From NCBI RefSeq assembly GCF_016862815.1, contig NZ_BONR01000003.1:62001-126000 (forward strand): DNA of 64,000 bases, in the 5' to 3' direction. How positions within the stretch are numbered: the stretch's first letter is position 1; each line of letters opens with the position of its first letter. This DNA comes from Demequina activiva (GTDB taxonomy: Bacteria; Actinomycetota; Actinomycetes; Actinomycetales; Demequinaceae). A model generated the notes under the pieces. The model did no database searches, was not told the DNA's origin, and saw only the letters and a list, made by a program, of their open reading frames with translations. Of the stretch, positions 38,620 to 56,764 are shown piece by piece. The position numbers were made by a program, and so were the translations under genes.

Positions 38620-39441
38620 TTAGCCTTCCTTCCCTGCGTCGGCCTTGGGGGCCTCGGCAGCGGCAGGCGCATCGGCCTTGGGGGCCTCAGCGGACTGACG
38701 GGGGGCGCCGTCACGACGGGGGCCGCGGTCGGCGCCGCGGTCGCCACGACCACGGCCACGCTGCGGACGAGGGGCCTTGGCCTGCTCGGCCGCCCACTCC
38801 TTCTCCGTCATGTCGCCCTTGTAGATCCAGACCTTGACACCGATGATGCCGAAGGTGGTGCGGGCCTCGAAGAAGCCGTAGTCGATGTTCGCGCGGAGCG
38901 TGTGCAGGGGCACGCGGCCCTCGCGGTAGAACTCCGAGCGCGACATCTCCGCGCCACCGAGGCGGCCGGAGCACTGCACGCGGATGCCCTTGGCGCCGGC
39001 GCGCAGCGCGGACTGGATGCCCTTGCGCATGGCACGACGGAACGACACGCGGGACGCGAGCTGCTCGGCGATGCCCTGAGCGACCAGCTGGGCGTCGATC
39101 TCAGCGTTCTTCACCTCGAGGATGTTCAGCTGGACCTGCTTGCCCGTGAGCTTCTCGAGGTTCGCGCGAAGCTTGTCGGCCTCGGCGCCGCGGCGACCGA
39201 TCACGATGCCCGGACGGGCGGTGTGAAGGTCCACGCGGACACGCTCACGCGTGCGCTCGATCTCGACCTTGGAGACGCCTGCGCGCTCGAGGCCCTGCGA
39301 CATGAGCTTGCGGATCTTGACGTCCTCGTCCACGTAGTCGCGGTAGCGCTCGCCCTTCTTGGTCGAGTCCGCGAACCAACGCGAGCGGTGGTCGGTGGTG
39401 ATACCCAGGCGGTAGCCGTGCGGGTTGATCTTCTGACCCAT
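38620..39441 (-). CDS. rpsC: 30S ribosomal protein S3 (uS3) with Arg/Ala-rich tail
   Basis: A 273-residue protein. KH domain ([20 protein letters not shown], about residues 75-94) and C-terminal domain ([23 protein letters not shown] region) form the conserved first 215 residues. The last 58 residues are an Arg/Gly/Ala-rich tail ([20 protein letters not shown]), a common actinobacterial extension. Overlaps rplV by one base. Confidence 0.97.
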   Translation of the reverse strand: MGQKINPHGYRLGITTDHRSRWFADSTKKGERYRDYVDEDVKIRKLMSQGLERAGVSKVEIERTRERVRVDLHTARPGIVIGRRGAEADKLRANLEKLTGKQVQLNILEVKNAEIDAQLVAQGIAEQLASRVSFRRAMRKGIQSALRAGAKGIRVQCSGRLGGAEMSRSEFYREGRVPLHTLRANIDYGFFEARTTFGIIGVKVWIYKGDMTEKEWAAEQAKAPRPQRGRGRGDRGADRGPRRDGAPRQSAEAPKADAPAAAEAPKADAGKEG

Positions 39442-39806
39442 TACTTGGCCCCTTCCTTGACCGGCGTCGCCACCGTCACGCTGATGTGACTGGTGCGCTT
39501 GAGAATGCGGTTCGCGCGGCCCTGGGCACGCGGCTGGATGCGCTTCATGGTCGGGCCCTCGTCGACCGTGATCGCGGCGATCACGAGCTCGGACTCGTCG
39601 AAGCGCTCCCCTGCTGCGTCCGCCTTGACCCGCGCGTTGGCGACCGCCGACTCGATGAGCTTGCGCACATCGGTGGCGACTGCCTGCGGCTGGAACTTCA
39701 GCGAGGCGATCGCCTCGGTGGCGTTCTGCCCGCGGACCAGGTTCACGACACGGCGAGCCTTCTGGGCGGTCACGCGAACGTATCGCGTCTGCGCCTTGGC
39801 TTCCAT
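39441..39806 (-). CDS. rplV: 50S ribosomal protein L22 (uL22)
   Basis: A 121-residue tunnel protein. [20 protein letters not shown] and [20 protein letters not shown] (macrolide-loop region) are intact. Confidence 0.97.
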   Translation of the reverse strand: MEAKAQTRYVRVTAQKARRVVNLVRGQNATEAIASLKFQPQAVATDVRKLIESAVANARVKADAAGERFDESELVIAAITVDEGPTMKRIQPRAQGRANRILKRTSHISVTVATPVKEGAK

Positions 39807-39836
39807 CTCTACTCCTCTTACCTACGCTCGGGCGCC

Positions 39837-40115
39837 TTAGCGGCGGCCCTTGCGGTCGTCCTTCACGTGGCCCTTGAACGTGCGGGTGGGGGCGAACTCG
39901 CCGAGCTTGTGCCCGACCATCGCCTCGGTCACGAACACGGGAACGTGCTTGCGACCGTCATGCACGGCAAAGGTGTGTCCCAGGAAATCCGGGGTGATCA
40001 CGCTGCGGCGCGACCAGGTCTTGATGACGTTCTTCGTACCCGCCTCGTTCTGGGCGTCCACCTTCTTCTGCAGGTGGTCGTCGACGAAGGGGCCCTTCTT
40101 CAGACTGCGTGGCAT
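39837..40115 (-). CDS. rpsS: 30S ribosomal protein S19 (uS19)
   Basis: A 92-residue head protein: [20 protein letters not shown] and [20 protein letters not shown] are diagnostic. Confidence 0.97.
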   Translation of the reverse strand: MPRSLKKGPFVDDHLQKKVDAQNEAGTKNVIKTWSRRSVITPDFLGHTFAVHDGRKHVPVFVTEAMVGHKLGEFAPTRTFKGHVKDDRKGRR

Positions 40116-40127
40116 TCTTCAGGCTCC

Positions 40128-40964
<837 letters not shown>

Positions 40965-40982
40965 GAGATTCCTGTTCCTTGC

Positions 40983-41288
40983 CTAGCCCACGTGGCCAGA
41001 GAAGACGTCGAGGGCCTCGCCGCCACCGACGGTGACGATCGCGCGCTTGACATCCTTGCGCTTGCCCATGCCGAAGCGAGTCCGGCGGGTCTTGCCCTTG
41101 CGGTTGATGGTGTTGACGGAGACGACCTTGACGCCGAAGATCTGCTCGACCGCGATCTTGATCTCGGTCTTGTTGGCGCGAGGGTCGACCTCGAAGGTGT
41201 ACTTGCCCTCATCCATGAGCGAGTAGCTCTTCTCCGACACGATGGGTCGGATCAGGATGTCGCGGGGGTTCTTGTTCAGCGTGGTCAC
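40983..41288 (-). CDS. rplW: 50S ribosomal protein L23 (uL23)
   Basis: A 101-residue protein at the tunnel exit. [20 protein letters not shown] and [20 protein letters not shown] are canonical; one base separates it from the rplD stop. Confidence 0.97.
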   Translation of the reverse strand: MTTLNKNPRDILIRPIVSEKSYSLMDEGKYTFEVDPRANKTEIKIAVEQIFGVKVVSVNTINRKGKTRRTRFGMGKRKDVKRAIVTVGGGEALDVFSGHVG

Positions 41289-41289
41289 G

Positions 41290-41976
41290 TTAGTTCTCCT
41301 CCGCCTCGGACTCGGTCGCGACGGCGGTCGCCGACTTGCCCTTGACCGGGCCAGCGAGGAAGGCCTCGAGGGCGCCGGTCGTGAAGACGGTGTCGTCGTT
41401 CACGAGCACGTCGTAGGTGTTGAGCTGGTCCACGGCGAGCACGTGCACGGCTGCCGCGTTGCGGAGCGACTTCCACGCGATCTGGTCGGCACGCTCGAGC
41501 ACCACGAGGGCACGACGGCCATCGGTGATCGAGGACAGCGCCGCCAGAGCGGTGCTCGTGGACGGGACGTCACCCTTCACAAGCGACTCGACCACGTGCA
41601 CACGGCCCGCGCGAGCGCGGTCCGAGAGCGCGCCACGGAGGGCGGCGGCCTTCATCTTCTTGGGGGTGCGCTGCGAGTAGTCGCGCGGCTGCGGGCCGTG
41701 GACGGTGCCACCGCCAGCGAACTGGGGCGCGCGGATCGAGCCCTGACGGGCGCGGCCGGTGCCCTTCTGCTTGTACGGCTTGCGGCCACCACCCGCGACC
41801 TCGCCGCGAGTCTTGGTGGAGTGGGTTCCCTGGCGGGCGGCGGCGCGCTGGGCGACCACGACCTGGTGGATCAGGGGGACGTTGGTGACGACGTCGAACA
41901 CCTCGGCGGGAAGCTCGGCGGTGCCGGCCTTCTTGCCTGCGGCGTCGAGCACGTCGACGGTCTGTGCATCAGCCAT
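41290..41976 (-). CDS. rplD: 50S ribosomal protein L4 (uL4)
   Basis: A 228-residue protein. The tunnel loop [20 protein letters not shown] and [20 protein letters not shown] are typical. The ATG at 41976 ([15 protein letters not shown]) is preferred to a GTG at 41988 because GAAGGG then lies at workable spacing. A C-terminal [15 protein letters not shown] tail is slightly acidic. Confidence 0.96.
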   Translation of the reverse strand: MADAQTVDVLDAAGKKAGTAELPAEVFDVVTNVPLIHQVVVAQRAAARQGTHSTKTRGEVAGGGRKPYKQKGTGRARQGSIRAPQFAGGGTVHGPQPRDYSQRTPKKMKAAALRGALSDRARAGRVHVVESLVKGDVPSTSTALAALSSITDGRRALVVLERADQIAWKSLRNAAAVHVLAVDQLNTYDVLVNDDTVFTTGALEAFLAGPVKGKSATAVATESEAEEN

Positions 41977-41980
41977 GGTG

Positions 41981-42643
41981 TCACGCACCCTTCACAGCGG
42001 AGCGGATGAGGACGACCCCGCCCTTGTTGCCGGGAACCGCGCCCTTGACGAGCAGCAGACCCTTCTCGGCGTCGACCGAGTGGACGGTGAGGTTCTGGAC
42101 GGTCTTGCGGTCGTTACCCATGCGGCCGGCCATCTTGAGGCCACGGAACACGCGCGACGGCGTCGAGGCGCCGCCGATCGATCCGGGCTTGCGGTGGTTG
42201 CGGTGAGCACCGTGGGAGGCGCCGACGCCGGCGAAGCCGTGACGCTTCATGACACCGGCGGTGCCCTTCCCCTTGGTGGTGCCGGTCACGTCGACCTTCT
42301 GACCTGCCTCGAACACCTCAGCGGTGAGCTCCTGGCCCAGCGAGTAGTCGGCGGCGTCAGCGGTGCGGACCTCGGCCACGTGGCGGCGCGGCGTGACGCC
42401 AGCTGCCTCGAAGTGGCCCTTGAGGGGGTCCGTCACACGACGGGGGTCAACAGTGCCGAACGCGAGCTGGACGGCCTCGTAGCCGTCGCGCTCAGCGTTG
42501 CGCACCTGGGTCACGACGTTGGTGTCGACCTGGACGACGGTCACCGGGATGACCCGGCCTTCCTCGTCCCACACCTGCGTCATGCCCAGCTTCGTACCCA
42601 GCAGCGCACGGACGGTGCGCTGGGCATTGGAAGTCGTAGTCAT
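41981..42643 (-). CDS. rplC: 50S ribosomal protein L3 (uL3)
   Basis: A 220-residue protein. [40 protein letters not shown] and [20 protein letters not shown] are the conserved blocks. Confidence 0.97.
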   Translation of the reverse strand: MTTTSNAQRTVRALLGTKLGMTQVWDEEGRVIPVTVVQVDTNVVTQVRNAERDGYEAVQLAFGTVDPRRVTDPLKGHFEAAGVTPRRHVAEVRTADAADYSLGQELTAEVFEAGQKVDVTGTTKGKGTAGVMKRHGFAGVGASHGAHRNHRKPGSIGGASTPSRVFRGLKMAGRMGNDRKTVQNLTVHSVDAEKGLLLVKGAVPGNKGGVVLIRSAVKGA

Positions 42644-42669
42644 GGTGCTTGGTTTCCTTTACGTCAGCT

Positions 42670-42978
42670 CTAGAGCTTGATCTCGATGTTCACGTCCGCG
42701 GGCAGGTCGAGACGCATGAGCGAGTCGACGGCCTTGGGCGTGGGGTCCACGATGTCGATGAGGCGCTTGTGGGTGCGCATCTCGAAGTGCTCGCGGGAGT
42801 CCTTGTACTTGTGCGGCGAACGGATCACACAGAACACGTTCTTCTCCGTCGGGAGCGGCACGGGGCCGACCACCGAGGCGCCGGCGCGCGTGACCGTCTC
42901 GACGATCTTGCGGGCGGAGGAGTCGATGACCTCGTGGTCATAGCTCTTCAGCCGAATGCGGATCTTCTGTCCCGCCAT
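42670..42978 (-). CDS. rpsJ: 30S ribosomal protein S10 (uS10)/NusE
   Basis: A 102-residue protein that also serves as NusE in antitermination. [40 protein letters not shown] and [20 protein letters not shown] are canonical. It opens the S10 operon behind a long leader containing an element shared with rpsL. Confidence 0.97.
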   Translation of the reverse strand: MAGQKIRIRLKSYDHEVIDSSARKIVETVTRAGASVVGPVPLPTEKNVFCVIRSPHKYKDSREHFEMRTHKRLIDIVDPTPKAVDSLMRLDLPADVNIEIKL

Positions 42979-43023
42979 GGCGTGGTTCTGCCTTTTCTCT
43001 CGTACGACTTGTGGTCCCTCACC

Positions 43024-43049
43024 TCCGACCCCCGCGCTCGGGCGTGTCG
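43024..43049 (-). promoter_or_regulatory. Conserved leader element of the S10 operon (copy 1)
   Basis: A 26-base segment matching 25 of 26 bases with 47651-47676 in front of rpsL. It contains CCCG-N4-CGGG, can form a short hairpin, and ends 46 bases before rpsJ. A second shared box (AGCGCGCCAGT, at 43064-43074) lies upstream of it. Confidence 0.7.
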
Positions 43050-43134
43050 CGTATTCGCGACGCACTGGCGCGCTTCTCGATCTCTCGAGTAGTCGTGGGT
43101 GAGTGTGCGGCTGCCCGCAGAAGGCAACCTGAAT

Positions 43135-43164
43135 ATTGTGCCAGATTTCGGCCCGCGACGCCAA
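43135..43164 (-). promoter_or_regulatory. Predicted S10-operon promoter
   Basis: TTGGCG (-35) at 43159-43164, an 18-base spacer, CACAAT (-10) at 43135-43140; start near 43128, giving a leader of about 150 bases. Confidence 0.5.
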
Positions 43165-43245
43165 CCGAGAGGGTGGCGGCCACGGATTGCGCGCAAGGTC
43201 CCTGCCACGGGGCGCCCTACGGCGACCCGTCCCAGGCCCTACGCG

Positions 43246-43285
43246 CCGATGCGGGGCCTGACCCGAGAGCCAGGCCCCGCATCGG
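43246..43285 (-). terminator. Terminator of the str operon after tuf
   Basis: CCGATGCGGGGCCTG (43246-43260) pairs perfectly with 43271-43285 across a 10-base loop, 15 bases after the tuf stop. The stem is 15 base pairs; the U-tract is weak. Confidence 0.75.
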
Positions 43286-43300
43286 AAGGGCGTCGAGGAA

Positions 43301-44491
43301 CTACTTGACGATCTTGGTGACCGTGCCGGAGCCGACGGTGCGGCCGCCCTCGCGGATCGCGAAGCCCTGACCCTCCTCGAGGGCGATCGGCTGGATGAGC
43401 TCGACCGACATCTCGGTGGTGTCGCCGGGCATGACCATGTCGGTGCCCTCGGGCAGCGTGATCACGCCGGTCACATCCGTGGTGCGGATGTAGAACTGCG
43501 GGCGGTAGTTCGTGTAGAAGGGGTTGTGGCGGCCACCCTCATCCTTGTTGAGGATGTAGACCTTGCCCTCGAAGTTGGTGTGCGGCGTGGTGGTGCCGGG
43601 CTGGACCACGACCTGGCCACGCTCGACGTCCTCGCGCTTGGTTCCACGCAGGAGCAGACCGCAGTTCTCGCCGGCCCACGCCTCGTCCATCTGCTTGTGG
43701 AACATCTCGATGCCCGTGACGGTGGTCTTCTGGGGCTCGCGGATGCCGAGGATCTCGACGTCCGAGTTGATCGCGAGCTTGCCGCGCTCCACCTTGCCGG
43801 TGACGACGGTGCCACGACCGGTGATCGTGAAGACGTCCTCGACAGGCATGAGGAAGGGCTTGTCCATGTCACGCACGGGCTCCGGGACGTTCTCGTCCAC
43901 GGCGTTCATGAGGTCCTGGACCGACTTGACCCACTTCTCGTCGCCCTCGAGCGCCTTCAGCGCCGAGACCTGGATGACGGGAGCGTCGTCGCCGTCGAAG
44001 CCCTGCGACGACAGCAGCTCGCGGACCTCCATCTCGACGAGGTCGAGGATCTCCTCGTCGTCGACCATGTCGGACTTGTTCAGCGCGACCAGCAGGTACG
44101 GGACGCCGACCTGCTTGGCGAGCAGCACGTGCTCGCGCGTCTGGGCCATGGGACCGTCGGTCGCGGCGACCACGAGGATCGCGCCGTCCATCTGGGCGGC
44201 ACCGGTGATCATGTTCTTGATGTAGTCAGCGTGACCCGGGGCGTCGACGTGCGCGTAGTGGCGCTTCTCGGTCTGGTACTCGATGTGCGCGATGTTGATC
44301 GTGATGCCGCGCTCGCGCTCCTCAGGGGCCTTGTCGATGTCCTCGAAAGGCGTGAAGGGGTTGAGGTCCGGGTACAGGTCGTGCAGGACCTTCGAGATGG
44401 CAGCGGTCAGCGTCGTCTTACCGTGGTCGACGTGACCGATGGTGCCGATGTTGACGTGCGGCTTGGTCCGCTCGAACTTGGCCTTAGCCAT
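43301..44491 (-). CDS. tuf: Elongation factor Tu
   Basis: A 396-residue GTPase delivering aminoacyl-tRNA. G1 [11 protein letters not shown]3 DAPGH, G4 NKSD and the switch region [13 protein letters not shown] are intact, with domains 2 and 3 following ([30 protein letters not shown]). GAGG lies upstream of the ATG. Only one tuf copy is in the window. The 121-base gap from fusA is AT-rich for this genome and may contain a tuf promoter, which I cannot define. Confidence 0.98.
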   Translation of the reverse strand: MAKAKFERTKPHVNIGTIGHVDHGKTTLTAAISKVLHDLYPDLNPFTPFEDIDKAPEERERGITINIAHIEYQTEKRHYAHVDAPGHADYIKNMITGAAQMDGAILVVAATDGPMAQTREHVLLAKQVGVPYLLVALNKSDMVDDEEILDLVEMEVRELLSSQGFDGDDAPVIQVSALKALEGDEKWVKSVQDLMNAVDENVPEPVRDMDKPFLMPVEDVFTITGRGTVVTGKVERGKLAINSDVEILGIREPQKTTVTGIEMFHKQMDEAWAGENCGLLLRGTKREDVERGQVVVQPGTTTPHTNFEGKVYILNKDEGGRHNPFYTNYRPQFYIRTTDVTGVITLPEGTDMVMPGDTTEMSVELIQPIALEEGQGFAIREGGRTVGSGTVTKIVK

Positions 44492-44612
44492 GAGGTGTTC
44501 CTCCTGATTAGTGAGACTCGGGTAAAGATGCTAATCCCTGGGGGGCCTGCGAGGCCATTCGGGGCTTCATCCCTACTGGTCGTTGTATTTATCTAGTTTT
44601 CAACCGGTGGGA

Positions 44613-46727
44613 CTACTCGCCCCGGGTCTTTGCGATGATCTCGTCGGCGACAGCCTTGGGGACCTCCGCATAGCTGTCGAAGGACATCGAGTACACCGCG
44701 CGGCCTGAGGTCTTCGACCGCAGGTCACCGACGTAACCGAACATCTCCGACAGCGGAACCAGCGCGTCGACGACCTTGACGCCGGCGGCGTCGGACATCT
44801 GGCGGATCTGGCCGCGGCGCGAGTTGATGTCGCCGATGACGTCGCCCATGTACTCCTCGGGCGTGCGCACCTCGACGGCCATCATCGGCTCGAGCAGCAC
44901 GGGCTTCGCGAGGCGCGCAGCCTCCTTGAAGGCCATCGAGCCGGCGATCTTGAACGCCATCTCCGAGGAGTCGACGTCGTGGTACTGACCATCGAGCAGC
45001 GTCGCCTTCACGCCCACGACGGGGTAGCCGGCCTGGATGCCCAGCTCCATCGCGCTCTGCATGCCGGCATCCACCGAGGGGATGTACTCACGGGGGACGC
45101 GGCCACCGGTGACGGCGTTCACGAACTCGTACTGGACCTCGGCGTCGGCCGCGAGGGGCTCGAGCGAGATCTGCACCTTCGCGAACTGGCCGGATCCACC
45201 GGTCTGCTTCTTGTGCGTGTAGTCGTACTTGTCGACCGTCTTGCGGATGGTCTCGCGGTAGGCCACCTGCGGCTTGCCCACGTTGGCGTCGACCTTGAAC
45301 TCGCGCTTCATGCGGTCCACGAGGATGTCCAGGTGGAGCTCGCCCATGCCGCCGATGACGGTCTGGCCGGTCTCCTCGTCCAGGCGCACGCGGAAGGTCG
45401 GGTCCTCCTCGGCGAGCTTCTGGATCGCGATGGACAGCTTCTCCTGGTCGCCCTTCGTCTTGGGCTCGATCGCCACGTCGATGACGGGCTCGGGGAAGGT
45501 CATGGACTCGAGGACGACCTGGTGGTTCGGGTTGCACAGCGTGTCGCCCGTGGTGGTGTCCTTGAGGCCGATCACCGCGTAGATGTGGCCCGCCTGGATG
45601 GTCTCGACCGGGTTCTCCTTGTTGGCGTGCATCTGGAAGAGCTTTCCGATGCGCTCCTTCTTGCCCTTGGTCGAGTTGACGACCTGGTCACCCGTCTCGA
45701 GGTGGCCGGAGTAGACGCGGACGTAGGTGAGACGACCGAAGAACGGGTGCGCGACCACCTTGAACGCGAGGGCCGCGAAGGGCTCCTCGGCATCCGCGTG
45801 GCGCTCGATGATGAGCTCCTCGTCCTTGACGTCGTGGCCCTGGATGGCGGGGACGTCGAGCGGGCCGGGGAGGTAGTCGATCACGGCGTCGAGCATGGGC
45901 TGCACGCCGCGGTTCTTGAACGCCGAGCCACACAGGACGGGGTAGATGTCCGAGTTGATCGTGAGCTTGCGGATGCCCGCCTTGATCTCCTCGAGCGTCA
46001 GCTCCTCGCCGCCCAGGTACTTCTCGAGCAGCTCGTCGTCGGCCTCCGCGACGGCCTCGAGGAGCATGGCGCGGTACTCGTCCGCCTTGTCCTGGAGGTC
46101 CGCGGGGATCTCGGTGGTCTCGTAGGTCGCACCCATGGTCACGTCGCCCTTGGCGTCGCCGGGCCACACCTTGGCGTTCATCTCGACCAGGTCGACGATG
46201 CCGACGAAGTCGTTCTCCGCGCCGATGGGCAGCTGGATGACCAGCGGCTTGGCGCCCAGGCGGTTGATGATCGTGTCCACGGTGAAGTAGAAGTCCGCGC
46301 CCAGCTTGTCCATCTTGTTGACGAAGCAGATGCGGGGGACGTCGTACTTGTCGGCCTGGCGCCACACGGTCTCGGACTGGGGCTCCACGCCCTCCTTGCC
46401 GTCGAAGACCGCGACCGCGCCGTCGAGGACGCGCAGCGAGCGCTCGACCTCGACCGTGAAGTCCACGTGACCCGGGGTGTCGATGATGTTGATCTGGTTC
46501 TTGTCCCAGAAGCAGGTCACCGCGGCCGAGGTGATCGTGATGCCGCGCTCCTGCTCCTGCTCCATCCAGTCGGTCGTCGACGCACCGTCGTGGGTCTCAC
46601 CGATCTTGTAGTTCACACCCGTGTAGAACAGGATGCGCTCGGTGGTGGTGGTCTTGCCGGCGTCGATGTGCGCCATGATGCCGATGTTGCGGACCTTCGT
46701 GAGGTCCGTGAGCACGTCCTGTGCCAC
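44613..46727 (-). CDS. fusA: Elongation factor G
   Basis: A 704-residue translocase GTPase. The P-loop is [15 protein letters not shown], with [18 protein letters not shown] and the domain IV/V segments [15 protein letters not shown] and [21 protein letters not shown] start with AGGAG upstream. Length and motif order are normal. Confidence 0.98.
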   Translation of the reverse strand: MAQDVLTDLTKVRNIGIMAHIDAGKTTTTERILFYTGVNYKIGETHDGASTTDWMEQEQERGITITSAAVTCFWDKNQINIIDTPGHVDFTVEVERSLRVLDGAVAVFDGKEGVEPQSETVWRQADKYDVPRICFVNKMDKLGADFYFTVDTIINRLGAKPLVIQLPIGAENDFVGIVDLVEMNAKVWPGDAKGDVTMGATYETTEIPADLQDKADEYRAMLLEAVAEADDELLEKYLGGEELTLEEIKAGIRKLTINSDIYPVLCGSAFKNRGVQPMLDAVIDYLPGPLDVPAIQGHDVKDEELIIERHADAEEPFAALAFKVVAHPFFGRLTYVRVYSGHLETGDQVVNSTKGKKERIGKLFQMHANKENPVETIQAGHIYAVIGLKDTTTGDTLCNPNHQVVLESMTFPEPVIDVAIEPKTKGDQEKLSIAIQKLAEEDPTFRVRLDEETGQTVIGGMGELHLDILVDRMKREFKVDANVGKPQVAYRETIRKTVDKYDYTHKKQTGGSGQFAKVQISLEPLAADAEVQYEFVNAVTGGRVPREYIPSVDAGMQSAMELGIQAGYPVVGVKATLLDGQYHDVDSSEMAFKIAGSMAFKEAARLAKPVLLEPMMAVEVRTPEEYMGDVIGDINSRRGQIRQMSDAAGVKVVDALVPLSEMFGYVGDLRSKTSGRAVYSMSFDSYAEVPKAVADEIIAKTRGE

Positions 46728-46766
46728 GAGTGGTTCTCCTTGGTTCTCTGTCGAACGCGGCGGCGA

Positions 46767-47237
46767 CTACCAGCGGTAGTGCGCGAACGCCTTGTTCGAC
46801 TCGGCCATCTTGTGCATGTCCTCGCGACGCTTCACCGCGGCGCCGAGGCCGTTGGAAGCGTCGAGGATCTCGTTCATGAGCCGCTCGGTCATGGTCTTCT
46901 CGCGGCGTGCGCGAGAGAAGTCGACGAGCCAGCGCAGCGCCAGCGTGGTCGAGCGCGTGGGGCGCACGTCCACCGGGACCTGGTAGGTCGCGCCACCGAC
47001 GCGGCGGCTGCGGACCTCGAGCGCGGGGCGGATGTTCTCCAGCGCGCGCTTGAGGACCGTGACGGCGTCCTGGCCGGACTTCTCGGCGACGCCCGCGAGG
47101 GCGCCGTACACGATGGCCTCGGCCGTCGACTTCTTGCCGTCGAGCAGCACCTTGTTGATGAGCTGGGTGACGACGGGGGCGCCGTGCACCGGGTCGTTGA
47201 TGATGGGCCGCTTCGGGGCCGGTCCCTTGCGAGGCAT
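46767..47237 (-). CDS. rpsG: 30S ribosomal protein S7 (uS7)
   Basis: A 156-residue 16S rRNA-binding protein. [40 protein letters not shown] and [20 protein letters not shown] are conserved. Overlaps the rpsL stop by one base. Confidence 0.97.
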   Translation of the reverse strand: MPRKGPAPKRPIINDPVHGAPVVTQLINKVLLDGKKSTAEAIVYGALAGVAEKSGQDAVTVLKRALENIRPALEVRSRRVGGATYQVPVDVRPTRSTTLALRWLVDFSRARREKTMTERLMNEILDASNGLGAAVKRREDMHKMAESNKAFAHYRW

Positions 47238-47611
47238 TACTTCTTCTCCCTCTTCGCGCCATAGCGGCTGCGGGCCTGCTGGCGGCCCTTGACACCCTGG
47301 GTGTCGAGCGAGCCGCGGACGATCTTGTAGCGAACACCGGGCAGGTCCTTCACACGACCGCCGCGGACGAGCACGATCGAGTGCTCCTGAAGGTTGTGGC
47401 CCTCACCCGGGATGTAGGCCGTGACCTCGATGCCCGTGGACAGGCGCACGCGAGCGACCTTGCGCAGAGCCGAGTTCGGCTTCTTAGGCGTGGTCGTGTA
47501 GACGCGCGTGCACACGCCGCGACGCTGGGGGCTCGCCTTGAGCGCCGGCGTCTTGGTCTTGCCGGCCTTGGGGTGCCGGCCCTTCCTGACCAGCTGCTGA
47601 ATCGTAGGCAC
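47237..47611 (-). CDS. rpsL: 30S ribosomal protein S12 (uS12)
   Basis: A 124-residue decoding-centre protein. [20 protein letters not shown] and [20 protein letters not shown] place Lys at 43, and Lys88 is also wild type, so no S12-type streptomycin resistance is predicted. The GTG at 47611 has GGAG upstream. Confidence 0.97.
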   Translation of the reverse strand: MPTIQQLVRKGRHPKAGKTKTPALKASPQRRGVCTRVYTTTPKKPNSALRKVARVRLSTGIEVTAYIPGEGHNLQEHSIVLVRGGRVKDLPGVRYKIVRGSLDTQGVKGRQQARSRYGAKREKK

Positions 47612-47650
47612 TACATCTCCGTCTGTTGTATGTTGCGAAACTCGTGATGG

Positions 47651-47676
47651 TCCGACCCCCGCGCCCGGGCGTGTCG
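47651..47676 (-). promoter_or_regulatory. Conserved leader element of the str operon (copy 2)
   Basis: A 26-base segment differing at one base from 43024-43049 before rpsJ; here it ends 40 bases before rpsL. The upstream companion box (AGCGCGCCCAGT) is at 47698-47709. Confidence 0.7.
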
Positions 47677-47740
47677 TTCCAGTGGTGAGCACGTCCGACT
47701 GGGCGCGCTGGAGGGCCCGACGACGCGGGCACGAGTATCA

Positions 47741-47769
47741 ACGATACCCGTGACCCGCGCCCTCGTCAA
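47741..47769 (-). promoter_or_regulatory. Promoter of the str operon (rpsL-rpsG-fusA-tuf)
   Basis: TTGACG (-35) at 47764-47769, a 17-base spacer, TATCGT (-10) at 47741-47746. It lies within 35-65 bases of the rpoC stop; start near 47734 gives a leader of about 123 bases containing the shared element. Confidence 0.65.
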
Positions 47770-47803
47770 AGCGGAGCAGGCGCGCCCCGCGGCCCGGACG
47801 GTG

Positions 47804-51679
<3,876 letters not shown>

Positions 51680-51694
51680 AGTCAGTTCCTTTGC

Positions 51695-55174
<3,480 letters not shown>

Positions 55175-55315
55175 GGGCGGGTCCTTCCCTTTTGATAGCG
55201 TGCGTGACGCGAGTCTTGAACCACGGCTCCACCGGACCCTGGGGCGAAACCACTCTCAGAGCGGACGCACGCCAGGTAGGCATGTGAGGGCAGGGCATAG
55301 ACAGCGCAACTACCT

Positions 55316-55366
55316 ACAGTAGTCGCGGCGCGCCGGATTGTCCACCCGGTGCGCGCTCATCGTCAA
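55316..55366 (-). promoter_or_regulatory. Tandem candidate promoters of rpoBC
   Basis: P1: TTGACG (55361-55366), 18 bases, GACAAT (55337-55342). P2: TGGACA (55339-55344), 17 bases, TACTGT (55316-55321). P2 overlaps the P1 -10 box, so they may be alternative. Confidence 0.5.
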
Positions 55367-55415
55367 GCGCGCCGCACCGTAACGTCACCAGATCGTGACC
55401 CACTCCCCCTCACCT

Positions 55416-55443
55416 GGACGGCCGATGCCCGCATCGGCCGTCC
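55416..55443. repeat. 28-base perfect dyad (palindromic element)
   Basis: GGACGGCCGATGC-CC-GCATCGGCCGTCC. The arm GCATCGGCCGTCC recurs as a single copy at about 63091-63103, and GGCCGATGC-type cores are scattered in other gaps. It could be a second terminator or a repeat-family member. Confidence 0.6.
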
Positions 55444-55457
55444 CCGAAGGGCAAGCA

Positions 55458-55495
55458 CAGAGGCCGGGCCGCCCCGAAGGGCGACCCGGCCTCTG
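55458..55495 (-). terminator. Terminator of the rplJ-rplL operon
   Basis: CAGAGGCCGGG (55458-55468) pairs with CCCGGCCTCTG (55485-55495), with further GC pairs inside, about 20 bases after the rplL stop. Confidence 0.75.
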
Positions 55496-55514
55496 CGTGG
55501 AGCGAGGGTCGGAA

Positions 55515-55898
55515 CTACTTGAGCTCGACCGTGGCGCCGGCAGCCTCGAGCTGCTCCTTCGCCTTCTGCGCGTCCTCCTTCTTCGCGCCCTCGAGGACGG
55601 GCTTGGGAGCCTCGTCCACGAGCGCCTTGGCCTCACCGAGGCCGAGCGACGTGAGCGCGCGCACCTCCTTGATGACCTGGATCTTCTTGTCGCCGACGGC
55701 GGCGAGGATGACGTCGAACTCGTCCTTCTCCTCGACCTCCTCGGCGGCGGCGCCAGCGGCGACGGGGGCAGCGGCGGCGACCGGAGCGGCGGCGGTGACC
55801 TCGAAGGTCTCCTCGAACGCCTTGACGAACTCGGACAGCTCGATGAGCGAGAGCTCCTTGAACTGCTCGATGAGCTCCTCGGTGGAGAGCTTAGCCAT
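55515..55898 (-). CDS. rplL: 50S ribosomal protein L7/L12 (bL12)
   Basis: A 127-residue stalk protein: N-terminal dimerisation helices ([20 protein letters not shown]), an Ala/Pro-rich hinge (about residues 35-55) and the factor-binding domain ([20 protein letters not shown]). Present as multiple copies on L10 to recruit EF-G and EF-Tu. Confidence 0.97.
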   Translation of the reverse strand: MAKLSTEELIEQFKELSLIELSEFVKAFEETFEVTAAAPVAAAAPVAAGAAAEEVEEKDEFDVILAAVGDKKIQVIKEVRALTSLGLGEAKALVDEAPKPVLEGAKKEDAQKAKEQLEAAGATVELK

Positions 55899-55958
55899 GA
55901 TGTGTTTCCTTACCTGTTATCTGCGTGGAGCAGGGGGGTGAGATGGGGTGCGCGGCCC

Positions 55959-56480
55959 TCAGGCCGCTTCTTCCTGCTTGGCACGCAGGGCGTCGACAGC
56001 ACGCGCCGCCTGAGCGAGCGGTGCCTGGAACATGTATGCCGCACCGAACAGCGATGCCTTGAAGGCACCCGCTGCCTTGGCGAGCAGCACTTCGCGGGAC
56101 TCGAGGTCTGCGAGCTTCTGGATCTCGGATGCCGAGAGCACATTTCCGTCGAGCACGCCGCCCTTGAGGACGAGCGCGTCGTTGGTCTTGCTGAACTCCT
56201 TCAGACCCTTTGCAGCCTCCACCGGATCACCGGTGACGAATGCAATGGCCGTGGGGCCCACGAAGAGGTCGTCGAGACCCTCCACGCCGGCTTCCTTGGC
56301 CGCGAGCGCCGTGAGAGTGTTCTTCGCGACCCTGTAGGTCGCGGCGCCGCGCAAGTTGCTACGCAGCTCAGCGAGCTGCGGAACAGACAGACCGCGGTAC
56401 TCGGTGACGATGACAGCGTTGGACTCGCGGAAACGGTCCGCGATCTCCTTGACTGCCGCCACCTTGTCTGGCGTCGCCAT
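55959..56480 (-). CDS. rplJ: 50S ribosomal protein L10 (uL10)
   Basis: A 173-residue stalk base protein. [20 protein letters not shown] and the L12-binding C-terminal helix ([11 protein letters not shown]) are canonical. In many bacteria the L10-L12 complex represses its own mRNA by binding the leader; a suitable structured leader lies upstream. Confidence 0.96.
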   Translation of the reverse strand: MATPDKVAAVKEIADRFRESNAVIVTEYRGLSVPQLAELRSNLRGAATYRVAKNTLTALAAKEAGVEGLDDLFVGPTAIAFVTGDPVEAAKGLKEFSKTNDALVLKGGVLDGNVLSASEIQKLADLESREVLLAKAAGAFKASLFGAAYMFQAPLAQAARAVDALRAKQEEAA

Positions 56481-56727
56481 GTTTGTCCTTCCTCTGGGTG
56501 ACCGCCGTCGCCTCCTTGCGGAGACGGCCCGTCCCGGGAACAGACAAGGCCCCGCGCAGGCGGGGCCGGTGGCGCATCGGCCTCACACACGAAAGGCGAC
56601 CCGAAGGTCGCCCTGAGGTGTGCGCGCGAAGCACTCTCGATCTCACCTGCGCTGGTCCCCGCTGCTGCGGGACTTCGGTCGTATCCGGATGCTCCGGACC
56701 CGACGACCGGCGGTCTTGGGCCTTGAC
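56481..56727 (-). promoter_or_regulatory. rplJ leader, candidate L10(L12)-binding autoregulatory RNA
   Basis: About 240 bases of predicted 5' UTR with two clear stem-loops: GGCCCCGC-N4-GCGGGGCC (56548-56567) and GGCGACC-CGAA-GGTCGCC (56595-56612), the latter flanked by CCTCA/TGAGG that would extend it past an internal loop. Size, position and the kinked-hairpin look fit the L10-leader class; identity is inferred. Confidence 0.55.
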
Positions 56728-56757
56728 AGCATACGCGACCGGCGGGGCCGCCCGCAA
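56728..56757 (-). promoter_or_regulatory. Predicted rplJ promoter
   Basis: TTGCGG (-35) at 56752-56757, an 18-base spacer, TATGCT (-10) at 56728-56733, immediately downstream of the glycosyltransferase fusion gene stop at 56765. Confidence 0.5.
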
Positions 56758-56764
56758 CCGAGCG

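Larger units (their letters stand above)
42979..43300 (-). other. 322-base tuf-rpsJ intergenic region: tuf terminator, S10 promoter and leader
   Basis: From the tuf side it contains the tuf terminator hairpin (43246-43285), the predicted S10-operon promoter (43135-43164) and a leader of about 150 bases with the conserved element at 43024-43049. No ORF in it is credible. Confidence 0.7.
55175..55514. other. 340-base rplL-rpoB intergenic region
   Basis: Contains the rplL terminator (55458-55495), a 28-base near-palindrome (55416-55443), two overlapping candidate rpoB promoters (55316-55366) and a roughly 135-base rpoB leader. No credible ORF. Confidence 0.65.

Noticed and set aside
44979-47264. 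761-codon plus-strand frame opposite fusA and rpsG
   Set aside because: Antisense shadow of conserved genes; Leu/Val/Asp/His-rich translation without motifs.
47360-47490. Streptomycin-resistance change in rpsL
   Set aside because: Lys43 and Lys88 are both wild type.
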